Below are positions 11,726 through 25,173 of a stretch of 64,000 nucleotides of DNA, piece after piece; within the stretch, counting starts at the first letter, position 1; every line of letters starts with the position of its first letter. This DNA is from Galerina marginata (Eukaryota; Basidiomycota; Agaricomycetes; Agaricales; Galerinaceae), in the NCBI GenBank assembly GCA_023014335.1, contig JAECYW010000007.1:2914001-2978000 (forward strand). The letters run 5' to 3'. The notes beneath the pieces were generated by a model. It was not told the DNA's origin. It saw only the letters and a program-made list of their open reading frames with translations, and did no database searches. Both the position numbers and the translations under genes were made by a program.

Positions 11726-14499
11726 TCAAAGAGAGACGCGCCCCTCAGCGTAAATTGCCACTGAGTTTGTCAGTGTCAGCGCAATGTTGAGCAGGAAAGC
11801 GGGGGAAATAAAATGGTTGGACCGAAAAGTGGAATGTGCTCTTCAAATAGGTAACTATAAATAACGACCAGTTTCGGGCGTAACCCACGGTATCTCGGTG
11901 ATCATCGATCATTGATCATCACCGCTCTAAGCACATCTGGGTTCAGCATACGACAATTCATCAACCTAGCTAGGTAGTAGGTATTCGAATAGTAGTAATA
12001 ACTAGAGAACTTATTTGGTAGCGAGTCTCGACCGCTCGGGTACGGTATACATTGAGATACAGAACGTGTCTCTACACATACTTAAGTGAGCCGACTACAC
12101 CGTGCAACAATGTGTTGCGCCGGTTTTATTTACACCTTGGGATGTTCTCAGTGGAGCGCTTGCGCCGTGATGCCCCAACCTCCCTTGATCTGGTAAAAAT
12201 AAACCACAAAATATAGATCTTCTACCCATCAAGTTCCCAGCATCGTTTATGTAGGATTGGACGTTCCGCTTTGAAGGCACAAGTAATTGACCGCCTAGAT
12301 GAACTGCATGCGTCGCGTCTATGCCTGCGAATCTGAGCTGCCGAGTCTGGCAGGACCTAAAATCACAACGGTCGTCGTTGTAGTCCGGGGATTAATAAAA
12401 GATGAACGATGGGCCTATCAACAACGCGGCAGGATCTAAGCCGATGAGAGTAATAAAAAAAATCCGAAACTTTTTAGGCGTGGGCGGCTGCCAAGGTGAT
12501 TGCTACCAATACCTTCTCAGCCAACATTTCAGCCGCCCTCCACTCCACCTTTCATCGAGCAAAGAAGATTAATATGCGTTGAGCGAAGCTTCGCCGAAGG
12601 GGATCATCAGTCCAAGTTTGTCATAAGACTAGAGGGCCTGCTCCTATGTATTAATGAGAGTAAGCATGGTACGTGGACTTAGTTCTTCCCGAGACAAAGA
12701 TGCGCGATTGATAGGCTAAACTTGAAATCCATACGGTCGTGCCTGTGCTACCGACGGGATCTAATCTAATCAAGACGCACTAACTTCGGTGTAATTAGGT
12801 AATAACCGGGATCCAAGTAAGTAGACCGACCCCAACACTCTCCTTCTCCTGCATCGATATGGCTAATGCAGCCCAACGACCTCCTCCTCGACCGCTGTGG
12901 GCATATTCAACCGCACGACCTCCTCTTCGTGGCCGTCGCCCGTAACTCTTCCTTCACCACCACAAATGACGCGACTTGGACGCGACACGGCAGCCATACC
13001 ACCCCAGCTTAAACCTGAACGCGCATTGATCACAATGCCGCCACAGCACCTCTACTTCCAACGGCGATGCGAGTGACACATCCACACTATTACTACCGCT
13101 CTGACCAGACGTGCTCGGGCTCGCTGGTGCACTCGCTTGCGCGGAAGACGCTTACGACGATAGACGGCGATGAGGGGAGCAACAATGCATTGTTGCTCCC
13201 ACTGCTGCCCTTGGACCGCAGGAATTGACCGCCGCTTTCATACATAACCCAACGATTTGGGTTGCTGCTCCCACTACCTGCCTTTGATGCTTCGATATCC
13301 ACAGCCTGCAGGACTTTGCCATCCCGGATGCAAGAAATGGCGGTGAACACGACTTCTGGCAGGCTGATCGTCTAAATTCTAGTACTTCGCCGATCTGTCT
13401 ATACGAGCGAGCAATGAGCTCTGTGCGCTGAGAAACGCGCTCTTGATACTTTTGTATCTCTTCCCGTTTGACCGTTCTGCGCGACCTTCTCGAAACTGTT
13501 CGTCGCCAGTACGCCTCTACTACTCCTTAACTCATTTTTTTTGCACTTATTCGAGATGGTTATAGCACCGAGAAACAGAATTCGTAGTCGACATCAAAAT
13601 AGTCATCTAAAACCAGCCCTTTTCTAGGTAAACTTCAGCTACTGACGTGTCGTCCCACCCTATTCGCTGAATATATGACTGTCATCTTTCGCAGGCCCGA
13701 CTTTCGTCCAAATAAGACGGGCATGGTTCAGTGTGAGTAACGCTTGGGTATCTCTTCATCCTTTTTGGGTGAAGAGGCGGCGAGCATTTGGGGCGTTATG
13801 CTTCAATTGAAAGAGAGTTCAGCGGCGTTGGTCCTGGCTCAAAGGTACCCGTTACTTCATACTCCTGATTCCGAGCTCCGGATAATCCTCTTTTACCATT
13901 GAAGAGATCGCCGTCTCGATGCTGCTGCGTCATTATCCCCATTTTCAGAGTACGCACCTCTTTAACGCGTTTGTCCTCTCCTCAGGCGTTAATTCTGATC
14001 CGTCTTTCTAGATCTGGTGCCATGTACACGCCATTCTAGAGTAAAGTGCGTTAATGTTCGCTCTACAGATTGGTACGCTCTCTATTTTACTCGACTAGTT
14101 CGTTTTTATTTGCTAGCTGACGTTCATCGCAGGTCCCATTCTCTATTTCACAGAAGCAAGGCACGAGTAATTGAATTCAAGGACCTGGCCCGAGTATGTC
14201 TTGGTGGCGGTCTTTCTGGCCAGCGGTCCGCGCTGGCACCATTTGAGAAATATCGTCGTATGTGTTAGTAAATCTGAGAGTATTTCGATCCTTACCGAAT
14301 GGGTGATTTATACCTCGTTAACCCCAGTGGCCTGCCTTCTCGTTCAGAAAAAAAAAACAGACTCTCAGGCGCTTTCAGTTATACTCGCGGTATAAAAGCC
14401 AGGCACGACCGCCACGAAAAGCGCCAAATAGAATTCAAAATCTCCCCTATGTTGCTGCTAACATAATACGAGTACAAGGTCAGGAAATTTATTCCACCA
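11726..14499. other. No confident gene; unassigned sequence
   Basis: About 2.8 kb. Short frames such as 13093-13350 (-) and 14017-14268 (+) lack recognisable motifs. The first few hundred bases next to 11725 presumably hold the promoter of the minus-strand surface-protein gene, but I see no clear TATA box there. No repeats or RNA genes noted. Confidence 0.35.
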
Positions 14500-15583
14500 T
14501 TAGAACCATTTCTCAAATACACTAACATCATCAAGGAAAATTGTATGATCGACACCACTAGTTACCACGTTTTGGAAAAGAAGTTTATCGTTCCCTTTCG
14601 CCACAACCTCAGCCTGGGCATTGAAATACGCGCAGCAATTAACAGTGGAGTTTTGAAGGATGCGAAGCACAGGCACGTTATTCCAGAAAACCTGTACCAT
14701 AGGCGATGGCGGATTCGTTAAAGCGGCCGAGTCCAACGTGTGGAAAAGGGATATAATGTATATCGTTCCCGGAACGGTGTTCATAGGGCCTTCGTAGAAG
14801 AGCTCAGAGCCAGATGGAGCGCTCTCACCCGGAGGGGGATCAAAAAGCCAACGGCAGGACTGGGTCCCACTGCGTGCTGCCCCGAAGCCGCCGATATTGG
14901 GGAAGTCGAAACTCTGTCCGTTGGTGAAAATGAACCAGAAATTTGGGATTGGGTTGGCTGCTTCAAATGAACCGTCTTCCACAAGCGAAATCCGGCTGAA
15001 TCCACGAGAGAGGGAAACTAGAAAACTCCCTATGCCCGTTGTCGTTGCCGTAGAGGCATCGGTGACTGTGTTGTACTGGATAAATTCAGACTAAGCACTT
15101 TGAGGGATGCGGTGATCGCTTTGCCATAAACTTACCAAGTCACAACTAATAGCTATTGGGGCACCGTTGGATGTAAGTTCCCAGATGTTGAAATAGATGC
15201 ATGGGCCGCTTGTGTCGTCAAATGCAAGAGTATTGCATATTTGAGCACAGGCATTCACATCGTAGGTAGCTACCGCCTCCGATGCCATGAGCTGAATAAA
15301 AAGCCATGTTTAATTTTCCCGTCGGGAAAGCGTACTAGAGAACACTCACCCCCGGTGCATTGTTAGAACCACTAATAGGTCCGAAAACCTCCTCAAAGAA
15401 GGTAGGTGAGGGTATTGTGTCGCGCTCGACCAAGTTGGCGGGCTCAACTACAGTCGGTACTTTGCCTATGGTAGTCAGAATTAGGTTAGTTTATGCAACG
15501 GGAAATGTTCGGAATAACGAACGTGCTTGAATGAAAGACGTCGAGAGAATGAGAGATACCAAACAAGCAGCAGTGCGTAGCAT
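14500..15583 (-). CDS. Secreted protein: PAN/apple-like region plus carbohydrate-binding-like C-terminal domain
   Basis: Four exons, complement of 15523-15583, 15350-15475 trimmed to 15350-15465, 15136-15291 and 14500-15075, join in phase to 302 residues. The start ATG (15583-15581) opens a clear signal peptide (TAACLVSLILSTSFIQA). The middle part has the family pattern TYDVNACAQICN ... GPCIYFNIWEL ... SCDLY, a cysteine arrangement seen in PAN/apple-like regions of secreted Agaricomycete proteins. The C-terminal half begins at VEDGSFEAA and resembles a galactose-binding or CBM4/9-like beta-sandwich, ending in a VDHTIFLDDVSVF strand typical of that fold. The likely role is extracellular, binding wall or host polysaccharide or glycoprotein; no catalytic residues are visible. 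Introns are 57-60 bp with GT-AG borders. A TATA-like box lies about 50 bp upstream. The model looks intact. Confidence 0.8.
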
Positions 15584-15629
15584 CAGAGATATAGTGGACG
15601 TGGGTCTACCCACTACGAAGCAGAGCTCC

Positions 15630-15638
15630 CTTATAAAA
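15630..15638 (-). promoter_or_regulatory. TATA-like box of the secreted-protein gene
   Basis: On the minus strand the sequence reads TTTTATAAG about 50 bases before the ATG at 15583. Position and sequence fit a core promoter for the gene at 14500-15583. No transcription start data. Confidence 0.4.
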
Positions 15639-18600
15639 CGGACGTGGTGGGAAAGGCAAATGGTCCCTGCTACCCACGGCTGAGAGATGGATTGAAACCT
15701 CGGAGATGGAAGACGGCAGCGCAGGTTAAACCAAACGATATCGTCCACTGAGAGTACGAGGACGGATAAAATTAAGTTGGTCTATGTAGCTATAGATTAA
15801 GAGTCAGCGGACAACGTAGAACGTGTGTACCTTCACTGAAATGCAAAATGTGACCTATGGATGTGCTAACCACGGATTGACCACGGAGGCAAACGACTTG
15901 ACATGACGGAAAGTTGACTGCGTGTGTACTAAATAAAAACGATGTTGAATACGAGGAAAGCAGCATCTATAATTAATAAGGACCTTGTGGTGGATGAACT
16001 GGTCGACACAACAATAGAACAGTCTTTGTTCCAAGGACTATAAAAGCGGGGGTGAGTTCGATGTCTTACCTATGATAGCTACATTCTTTTCCTAGGCCAT
16101 CATCAATCCATCATTCAAGTTCGGGAGAAGGTTAGAATTTCAAGGGAGAAATACACCTATTTAGGCCTGAACCGACCGAGACGAAGTCCAATCGTGGACG
16201 GGGGTTTAAACAGATGTAGACAACAGAGATCATAAAGCCAAAATACAGCAGATTGGCGTTATGACTTCCTGTTGGGATCGAATAGGGCTTTCGAATTCCC
16301 AACGACTTCAAATCAAGTGGCAGGCTCAGGCTACAGCAACGAAAGATTGCTCTCGGATGGAGACTCGTCAAGGTAGGATTGGAATAGCGTCGATGCCTAA
16401 GAATAATGACCACATTCAACGTAAGCTTACCAGGCGAAGGAAATGACGAACGACGTGAGAAAGAGTTTTTTGTTGTTATCTTTGAGATAAGATTGACTCG
16501 GCACAATGACGTACTTACAGGAACCTCCCGGCTCCACTTACATATGTACTGCGGCAACGTTCGTCTTTCCCATCTACAAACCTGCAACGGCTAGCTCTCG
16601 TCGTCGCCTAAGGTGTTCGTTTTCTGCCTTCGGTTGGAGTTTGGTAGCCATGACCTTGGCTCTAAACTTACACTTCTTCTCACTCCTTAGATTGCCTTCG
16701 GGACTACCGTCTTACATATTTTGGGGTAGGAGACGCCTCATATTCTGGATGTACAAACATAATCAAACTCACTACATCTGGAGACGCGAGATTTAACCCT
16801 CCCAGTACGCGTTTTCAATTTGTTCTCGGGACTAGGGCCGTTACCGATCAGCGTTCTTCAAAGACCACCAGGAGTTACAGGATGCGATTCATTGTAGGTA
16901 GACTGTTGATGTTGGCCTGAAGCAAACGCTCACCCATCCCTCTTTCTAGCCTGGGTGAAGTGAAGGTACTACAGAATTTCGGGGATAGTTGTCGTGTTCT
17001 TCGAGGAGGTAAGCCTGTTATGCTCTATGCGTTTCTTACCAGTTGCTTGATGATCGCTCTTCGCAGTACTGTCTGCGACTCTTCTACCCCGTTATCCTGC
17101 AAGTCACGTATCAAATATCAAGGCTTGCACAGACATCGTGCTCGGTCTGCACATTCGGCAAATCTACGTCAAAAATCGTCTTACTACCTCGCGTCCCCAG
17201 TCATAACGACCCTCGCCTAAGCCGTGTTCGGGGTATCGCCAAGGGCAGTTTCGTCGTTGCTAACTTAGTTTCCCAAAATCAAGTATGCATCCTATCTGCT
17301 TTTGCTTTGTTCTAAGTCGTATTTTTCAGCCCAGATGTGAGGGCTTGCCATGTTCTGCGAAGGCCATATTCAAACATCTAGCAACTATAGCTGTAAACTA
17401 TCAAATAGTGCGCTCTTTTCCTGTATGCTCAGGGAACCTTCCAACGGCTGTCTAGATCATTATATCCCAAGTCTAACTTACTGACCTTCAATTCTTTCTC
17501 TCAAAGTTAAGAGCCAAGTAAAGATCGACATCGCTACAGGTTCTAAGGCGGCACGACACGGTCGTCAATGGGTCGACTGACAAGGTGAGTCGTCTGTTTT
17601 ATCGCCTGCTAATTTTGCCCATTAAAGCGACATGAAATCGAACGCCCCGTCGTCATTAATGCATACAAACATTTGCCACTGTCTTTCTCTCGGAGTACGT
17701 TCATTTCTTATCTCTCTTATTCTCCAGTCTGATTTCAATCTTATAAAGTACATAATTATAGTCCGTTTGATGACAATCAAGTACTGATTTGACTGAATAG
17801 GCCAAGTATTAAAGAATTCGAGGTTAATCATACTGTGAGCGGTTCCTCTTGCTCTTGTAGAGATCTAGCCCTAGCTTTCCGAGAATTGATTAGATTAGAT
17901 AGCCAACAGCACAGCTTGTGAGCGCGCCTGCGCCTGCTCGACGCTCTATCCGAGCCCTGTCAGACCCGAGCTGCTACAGTAGGCCCTTTCCAGAGTTTGG
18001 AAAGTGAACCACAGACATCAATGGTCGTAAATTAGCTTTACCTTATCCCAAAGCTTAGAAACACGCTATACAATCGTTGCAAACTTTTAATCATTTAACA
18101 CACTTTTGAGCCAAAGTGAAGGAGGGGAGGAGAGGTTAATATTTATTTCTTTGGAACCGACAGTCCGGTTGAAACGACGAACCGGTTTTCCCAAAAGCTG
18201 CCCCACGGACGGCCTCTATTTGCCGTGTGGGAAGGAGGGCACTGCGCGCTATAATTGACGAAAACCGACGCTTCCAAATTCTCAGTTCGCGTTCGGCTGG
18301 TTGCATTTTAATAACAATTGCGAGATATGTGAGTAGGCCTAAGAATTGGTTCATTCAGAAAAGTCATATGCGTTGCAGATTCGGGGCTACACTTATGAAT
18401 GTCGTTCCTTCCTCTTTGCCCGTGGAACCCGTTGTAAAACCCTTGGATCGATAATGAACGTGTGATAATAACCTATTTCTGGAAGTTTGATATCTAAAAA
18501 TAACTTTGCCTGTCATCTCCTTTCGCTTATTTTCATTTTGCCTCCTGGTTTAACAACTAAACATTCCTCTTTCTCTTGTACGCCACCGACTGCGAATACT

Positions 18601-19112
18601 AAGGACATCCATATGTTATTAAATGCATGCAGATTCGGGCCATTAGGTTTTATCTATGAATCGTGGACCCGGAACCTAGGGTCCGCCAAGCGCGGAGTAA
18701 AAACGCCATTCTTTGGTTTGGTAAGAGGTAGCACTACGGACCGGACGCGTACGCAATACTAGTCAGTTACATAACGGCTGTCAGTAGCCAACGTTCCAAA
18801 CCAGAATCACAAATACGGCTGTTTTGTTAAATCTTACGATTCCATAAAGCTGCAGTAACGGGGCGTCCTCTTAATATCAAACGCAACGGCCTTCATGGGC
18901 TGCCGTGAACGCAGTGTCCGATCAAGTGCGATGTCCTTACTTTGGACGAGCTCGAATTCATGACAGCGCTTATAATTAGTTTTAGCCTAATCTATAGAGC
19001 CGTCGTTGTAACGAGTGACGTTATGATGTCTTAAATATCTCGGAATTGGCTAGCCTAGAAGAAATCAACAGAGCCTGCCACCTCACTCCCACCCAACCGT
19101 TCACGTAGCTAG
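15639..19112. other. No confident gene; unassigned sequence with one TATA-like site
   Basis: About 3.5 kb with no gene I can support. A plus-strand TATA-like box (ACTATAAAAG near 16037) is followed by short frames only. A minus-strand open frame of 151 codons at 16132-16587 has no recognisable domain. Pieces around 16.8-17.3 kb vaguely resemble the dispersed repeat family described below, but too weakly to call. Confidence 0.35.
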
Positions 19113-20704
19113 ATGTTGCCGACGTTGCTGCGCGCGGTGACCTCAATGTCCAAAGTAATATCTCGCAGGGCATCTCGGCGCATACTGTTCTTACTACTTC
19201 TCGTGGCGACCACCGTTCTTATCACACTCTCGCTCGCTTTCACATCTGAGCAAATCAGTTGGCGCAAGGTCCGAGCAACATACCTTGTTGGCTCGTGGAA
19301 CCTCAACTATCCTCCTTCGTATACAGTGCTCAAAAAGAAGGAGCAACGGTTACCGCAACATGACCTGTCCTTGCCGTTTCCTGAGGGCAAGAATGGACGC
19401 TATGTTAAATTTACGTCGGAAATCCAGCAGTTGGGGTGGAATAATGTTCTGAATGAGCGGTGCGCGTTGTCCCATTTTCATCCACACTTCTGGTTTTCTC
19501 AACCTTTTCGCCTAGACTTATGGACACCTTCCTCGCATACAAGTCGAATCGCGCCTATGTCTTCTCCGACTACATATGGAAAGAAGACTATTATCCGTGG
19601 CCCGAGGAGAAAGCTATCACCTGGCCGCCGTTCACTCCACTGTCTGCTCTTATCTCTGGGCCTACGGTCGGCGGGTCTTGGGGACCAGATGACTCTGCCC
19701 CGAGGTCGATATCCAAAAAGTGGTACGAGGTTGTTTGCCCACCCAAAAAGCGGCGCATTATCAACACGCGTGATGTTAAACCGGGGCTTGGGGACGCGAC
19801 AGGCGCAGTAGTCTTTGCAACATGGCAAAAAATCCTTCTAGAGGCGCCAGAGCCGTGTATCGAAGTACAGCCATCGATTGGGGAAGGCGACAGCTACCCT
19901 CAAGTGTTCGACCTCTGGGTATGGGGTTCATGGAAAGTGCTGTCGTTGTGGGAGTCATTTTCCAAGTCTCCCGTTTCTCAGCTTCTCGGAACGTCGGCCA
20001 TCGTAGAAAGGGTGGTGCAGAGCAATACAGGTATCTTCGCGATACCCATATCCGAGACCGCGAATACTCACGAAGTGGATGAGGTCGATCCATTCAGCCG
20101 TATGTTAGCCATCCACTTGCGTCGAGGGGACTTCAAACAAGCATGTCAAAGCCTTTCCGACTGGAATGCGACGTTTTATAGTTGGAATCTACTTGAGTTT
20201 CTTCCCGACAAATTTACGCCTCCGCCAGGCGGCTCCTGGGGAAAGAACACACCTGAAAATGAGGCATTATATATGAAGCATTGCCTGCCGGCCGACGACG
20301 AAATATTGCAAAAAATTCGGGATTCGAGGTCGGATTATCTGGACGCTGTAAATGGCCAAGGTCACAAGGAAACCCTTGACATCCTGTATATCTTAACCAA
20401 CGATGACAGCGATTGGTTGAAGGGAGTTCAGAAGAACATGCTCGCAGAGGGATGGAAAGTCGTGGTCACCAGTCGCGACTTGGTCCTCGATAGGGAGGGG
20501 AAGGATGTTGCAATGGCTGTAGACATGGAGATTGCGAGGAAAGCGTCTGTATTTATTGGAAATGGTGTAAGTGCTTTCTTTTCAATTACTTCGTCTTCGT
20601 TCACTAATCAATATTTCGACTGTTAGTGGTCCTCCTTCACGAGCAACATCCTTCATAGGCGCCTAGTGGATGGAAAAATACCCATGAGTAACCGATTCTA
20701 TTAA
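19113..20704 (+). CDS. Type II membrane glycosyltransferase-like protein (fungal O-fucosyltransferase-related)
   Basis: Three exons, 19113-19459, 19516-20566 and 20627-20704, join in phase to 491 residues ending in TAA 20702-20704. The short N-terminus has a basic stretch (SRRASRR) and then one hydrophobic helix (ILFLLLLVATTVLITLSLAF), the layout of a Golgi type II enzyme. The lumenal part matches the family of fungal proteins annotated as O-fucosyltransferase-like: QLGWNNVLNERLMD, FSDYIWKEDYYPWP, the nucleotide-sugar loop IHLRRGDF, FYSWNLLEFLPDKF, LYILTNDDSDW, SRDLVLD, and the C-terminal block FIGNGWSSFTSN. All conserved blocks are present and no stops occur, so the gene looks functional. 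Substrate and sugar donor cannot be told from the sequence. Introns are 56 and 60 bp. Confidence 0.88.
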
Positions 20705-22639
20705 GAATCTCGAACTCCGCGAGAATATTTGCTCTAAGGTTTGCCCACTTATTTAATGCTGACGCACGGCCAGGTTTATTGGCCGAGACGATACCAATAT
20801 GATGCCTGTACAATGAGACGACTTTACTGAACCAAGGTTCTAGTGAACTGCAGATATCATCTAACCCATCCATAGTCGAACCAATGACTGCAGTGCGCAG
20901 TGCGCTGTACCAGTAATATATTTATGTAGAAGCATGGACAAAGTATGTAGAAGATTACGAGCGACAGGTCCGTCGGTTTCTCAGGCGTAATGTACTCGAG
21001 TAGTCCATTCTTGAAAAAGAACTAATCCCTCAGTGCTTCAATAACATCACATTCATTAATGGCCCGCCTAACGACGTCGGCTTTGATGGGAATTGATGTT
21101 AGGATCTAAGGTGAGTGGGTGTCAGATGCGCCTGACCACAAACAGACGTTGTGGATAATACCTACCGACCTTCTCGTTAGCGCGTCAGCGTTGTTGCTAT
21201 TCTCCATATTACTAGGTGCGAATTTGGCTTCCTTCCATCTGGCTCATGAGTGTCTGCATACATCGCAGCTGATTCAAGATGCTAAGGCTGGCGAATACCC
21301 CTTCGCAGAAAGAGCCGCATACCAGCCAAGCATTTTTAGAGTTTTGACGTCCTGACTGGTACGTTGACACTTGAAAGTTTCAACGGATATCATTAACTGG
21401 TCAAAGAAGAAATGGTGAGTGATTATTCCTACGATCATCGGGGTATTGGGCGAAATTATTTTCGTGCCGTCGTATATACTCTGTGGACGAAAACTCGAGC
21501 AGTCTCAGGGTTCACTGCCTACTGAGTCGTATTTTGAATTTCCCTGGGGATTCAATTTCAGCATGTGCGACGAAAACGACATCCTACCGTTGAGATGTTC
21601 GATAATTCGTTTCCACGTCGATTGATCACTCGGAGGAGTGATATTTTCGTGGAAGCCTGGTGAGTCGCTTGGATTCATTCTGCAGAAATGTAAACCAAAG
21701 TTCGAGTTGATGATAATAGAAAGAAACAAACGATTGAGATGAGCGTAAATTCGACCCACTAATACGACACTTACCCCATGATTCTCGAAGGCTAACTTAC
21801 GTTATTGACCGTGGTATCCTAATTACAGGAAGTAATTGAGATGATGGTTAGTACTCCCGCTATCTCGAATAGAGCAGGCGTATCACAAACTTGTCCAAAG
21901 GGCCAAGTCCTGCGTCACCTAAGCACCTTTTGGGCGACTGGACATAGCTAAGTGAAGCCTCACAAATTGCAGAGGAGAGCGCCTGCATTGTACAATGGAA
22001 GGCGGGAGAGGGTGTGAGCGAAAAGGTGCCAAGATATTGAAGAAGCGTAGGAAGGTAAATAGTGTGACCTAAACTACAGGTCTTTGGATTGCCTGGCTGT
22101 GTCCAGAAGACGAAGAATAAGCACGTATAAAGCGGCACGATTGATAAGAAGGAAGACATACTATTGCTTGAATCCACGACCGGGGCCATGCTGTCTTCCA
22201 CTTTCGCCTGGAATCACCGTGCAAAATTTGAAGAAAATAACTGATTGCTGACCGCAAGAATACCTTCCTAGGTGTACGTGGGGGAAGGCGGTAATTGCTA
22301 CGTCGGTGGTGAATAGCGGGCGAAGGCAAGAGGAAGATCCATTCAGTCCGTTGTTACGTCCAACAGTACTCGAGCTCAGACAGAGAAGTAAGCGACCAGG
22401 ACAGTACAGCAACTAGAAAAGGCAGAGGACAGCGCTGTACGTCAGTTTCCAAGTTCTCTTTATGTGAAGCACGGTGCCCAAGGACCAATGAACGGTCGGA
22501 ATAGCTGGGGTTAAAGCGAAAAATTGCATGAGAAGGAGAGGGCGAGGTGTTAGGAACAGATGGCTCTGAGGAAGCTGGCTTTCGAATGAGCCCAGCGTGA
22601 AGAACAGACAAGTTGCAGACAAGCGGAGAGCGAGTTCAG
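20705..22639. other. No confident gene; unassigned sequence
   Basis: A plus-strand 78-codon frame at 21119-21355 contains one hydrophobic stretch (LLVSASALLLFSILLGANL) but has no partner exons I can join. Minus-strand frames at 21860-22611 occupy the position that minus-strand relics hold in other copies of the dispersed repeat family, so this part may belong to the left arm of that unit. Confidence 0.35.
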
Positions 22640-24800
22640 GATGTTTCATATTATCACCACAACGACGGTCAGCACTTCGGCGCCGAGTGGCACTGTGGCT
22701 TGGAACAGTCATTGAAATAATTGAGGACCTGGACCACGCTCTCGGTAAGTCGGATGTGCCTGGGGTGGTGAGAAAGGGAAGCAAGCTGGAACGAACTTGA
22801 GTGATCCATGAGATAAGATCGCGGTAGCAATCATCGTGGGAAATAAAATTACACTCGAGGTGGTGACAGCATCATCAATGTTCATTTTCCTGTTTACACC
22901 TTGTTTATACAGGCTATCGGCGCCGTGCTTTCGCGTTGTCAGTGACTACTGTCTTTCTTTTGACCATGGAAAGTGCCTTTGTAGCCGCTATGTGATCTCC
23001 TATAGCTACTGGTACGCGTTCCTTCGTGACTTCTGAATGGTGCTTGACGATTGTCTGTCTAGCATTTGAGTAGAAAACGCGTCATTTTAGATGTGCACAA
23101 CGTTCAAGGGTTCCACAGCCTCGAGACGCGTTCTAGGTACGCCTCACACCCCGGGCATACGAGTCCGCAGGACCCTGTCATGGGCGTGCAAGATTCACTA
23201 CACCGTGTACACGTCTTATTGGACCCTCTGTCGTGATTCTAGTCTGATAAATCGTATTTCTTTCTATGTCGCTGATTGGGGGATTTTGTTCTGCAACCGA
23301 AGAAAGGGTCCAAGCATGAACTTGGCCAGGGAATCATGGTATCAATCTCCGATTTGGCTCCTCGTCTTTCATTACAATTGACCGCTAGCCGTAGGATTTA
23401 CACCCGTACGCGTGTGCACGCCATCCCGAAGTTTTATTGTTGGTACGCGCACTGTCTCTCTAGATCATGTACTTCTAGAATTTGTACTGACTGGTGTCGT
23501 CGCAGGCCCGTGTCTTCTTTACACCCGCATACATGGCAAAGTCTCGACTGTGGTCTAAGGCAGGCACCCCTTTCCTTTCTTTCTTTCACATCATACACTT
23601 ATCGATAAAAACCAGCTCCCAAATGCGACTACAAAGCTCGCCGCCGTTCCCATCCTCCAAAACGCAAAGTAACCACTGGATAGCGAGCATCATGGATGGA
23701 TATTGACGCAGTCAGTGTCTCATGGGCTTTGAGAATCTCGGCTCCCGTTTCTGATGTTTATATTCTGCCGTTTCGTCCACCTTCCGTATTTTCTTTTTAA
23801 ACCAATGCTTACGCTTTTCTCCGAAATTTCTGGGAGGACTTAGGAGGACGTTACCTCAAAGAACGTTGCCCGATTCCGCCATATTCATCTAGGGGATTCA
23901 GGTTAGCTCCGGGGGTCTTGCGAGCGTCTGTTGCTCCTTTCCGTTATAAATGCGCTGGTATGTCCTCGCAATTGACCGTCTTTAACGTTATTCCTGACAA
24001 TGGAATTAAAAGGCTTTGCTATTCGCGATATGTATATGTCTCCACCTAATTTTTTCCCATGACTAAAAGCAACCGCTGATGGTCGTTTTCGATTCTGAAT
24101 GTCCTAAAACATGGCGAATAGGAAGGGGTCAAGGAGGCCGTAGTGTAAGCACTGCCTTCATTTTGGTCATGGAACCTTTCTTTGTAGCTTCTATCTCGTT
24201 GACTATGGCTACTGGTACGTTGTTCTTTGTAACTATTGTTCCTACCTTTCGAATCGGACGGTTGCTTGGTGATTGTCTGTTCAGATTTTTGGGTAGAAAA
24301 AAAGTCATTTTAGATGTGCGTTACGTTCACGGGTTCCACTCCATCGAGACGCGTTCTTTCTAGTCCCAGGTACCCATCGCCCTCCGTAATTCATGCGCTC
24401 ATAATAATGGCCTCTCTTAAACTTCTAGCTTATGTTGCCGTTTCGAACATTTCGTTCTGCAACCGAAGGGGTTTAACGCAGACCTTGGCCAGTAGCTGAT
24501 GGTGCGTGTCATCCTATGATTGGCTCTTTAGGTTTTAGGTTCTTCTTCATTTGTACTGAGTGGTGTTGCCACAGGCTGGAGTTTCTTTCACGCCCATCGT
24601 ACCCAGCACAGTGCCAACTGTGGATTGATACAGGTACCCCTCATATTATTTTTCAGTTCACCATCGATTCGACCACAGATAGTTCTACTATGAACGACAC
24701 CGCTGCTCTCGGGCACAAAAGCATAAGGCTACCCTGGGTAGCGACCACCGAGCACCTGAAAGTAAGAATGTTATCTGCTACGATTTTTCTCAGGTCCTGA
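22640..24800 (+). repeat. Dispersed repeat family, copy 1 (with an internal partial duplication)
   Basis: The copy begins with an exon-like piece ending in IEDLDHALG directly before a GTAAGT donor (about 22680-22750). A GATAAGATC ... AATCATCGTGGGA block follows at 22811-22842, then a coding-like block. That block occurs twice, at about 22960-23150 and 24160-24365, and the pieces read VILDVRYVHGFHSIETRS-like sequence before a conserved GAGACGCGTTCT. The other copies of the family lie at about 32.4, 34.9, 40.0, 42.7, 46.4, 52.4 and 63.9 kb, all in the same orientation. Frames are broken, so this copy is a relic. Confidence 0.55.
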
Positions 24801-25173
24801 TTTGCTTTCATCTCCTAGATCAATCAATAGGGACTAATTAAACTTACTATTTAGTATCAAATTATTGACCGTACTCCGGACTCAGTCCGCCTCATCCTCT
24901 ATTAACTGGTCATTGTCGAACTCGTTAGTTTCTCCGAACGTGATTAAGCCTAAGGTCAATTCAAATGCCAACTTCAATTGGCTGAATTACCACAAGATTG
25001 TAGCAGATTGTATCCTTCAAGTTTCGATATTGCAGGATAAAGAAAATCTACAGGTCAATTTATTTAAATAAAATGGGTAATACGAAAAAGAAGCTTCCCA
25101 ACTGCCAAGCCGGTTAGAAGAGTGTGCAAAGCTTCTATTTTGAAGACCTAGCTTGTTCATTTGTCCCTAACCA
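24801..25173. other. Short intergenic stretch, nothing recognised
   Basis: AT-rich sequence between the repeat relic and the 3' end of the minus-strand seven-TM gene. No gene, repeat or RNA signal seen. Confidence 0.4.

Noticed and set aside
16132..16587. 151-codon minus-strand frame with one hydrophobic stretch
   Set aside because: Composition rich in Arg, Ser and Leu with no motif; no partner exons, and a competing TATA-like site lies on the other strand.
19499..20093. Minus-strand frames opposite the glycosyltransferase gene
   Set aside because: Shadows of the plus-strand coding exons.
21119..21355. 78-codon plus-strand frame with a hydrophobic segment
   Set aside because: Resembles the first helix of fungal membrane proteins, but no following exons could be joined.
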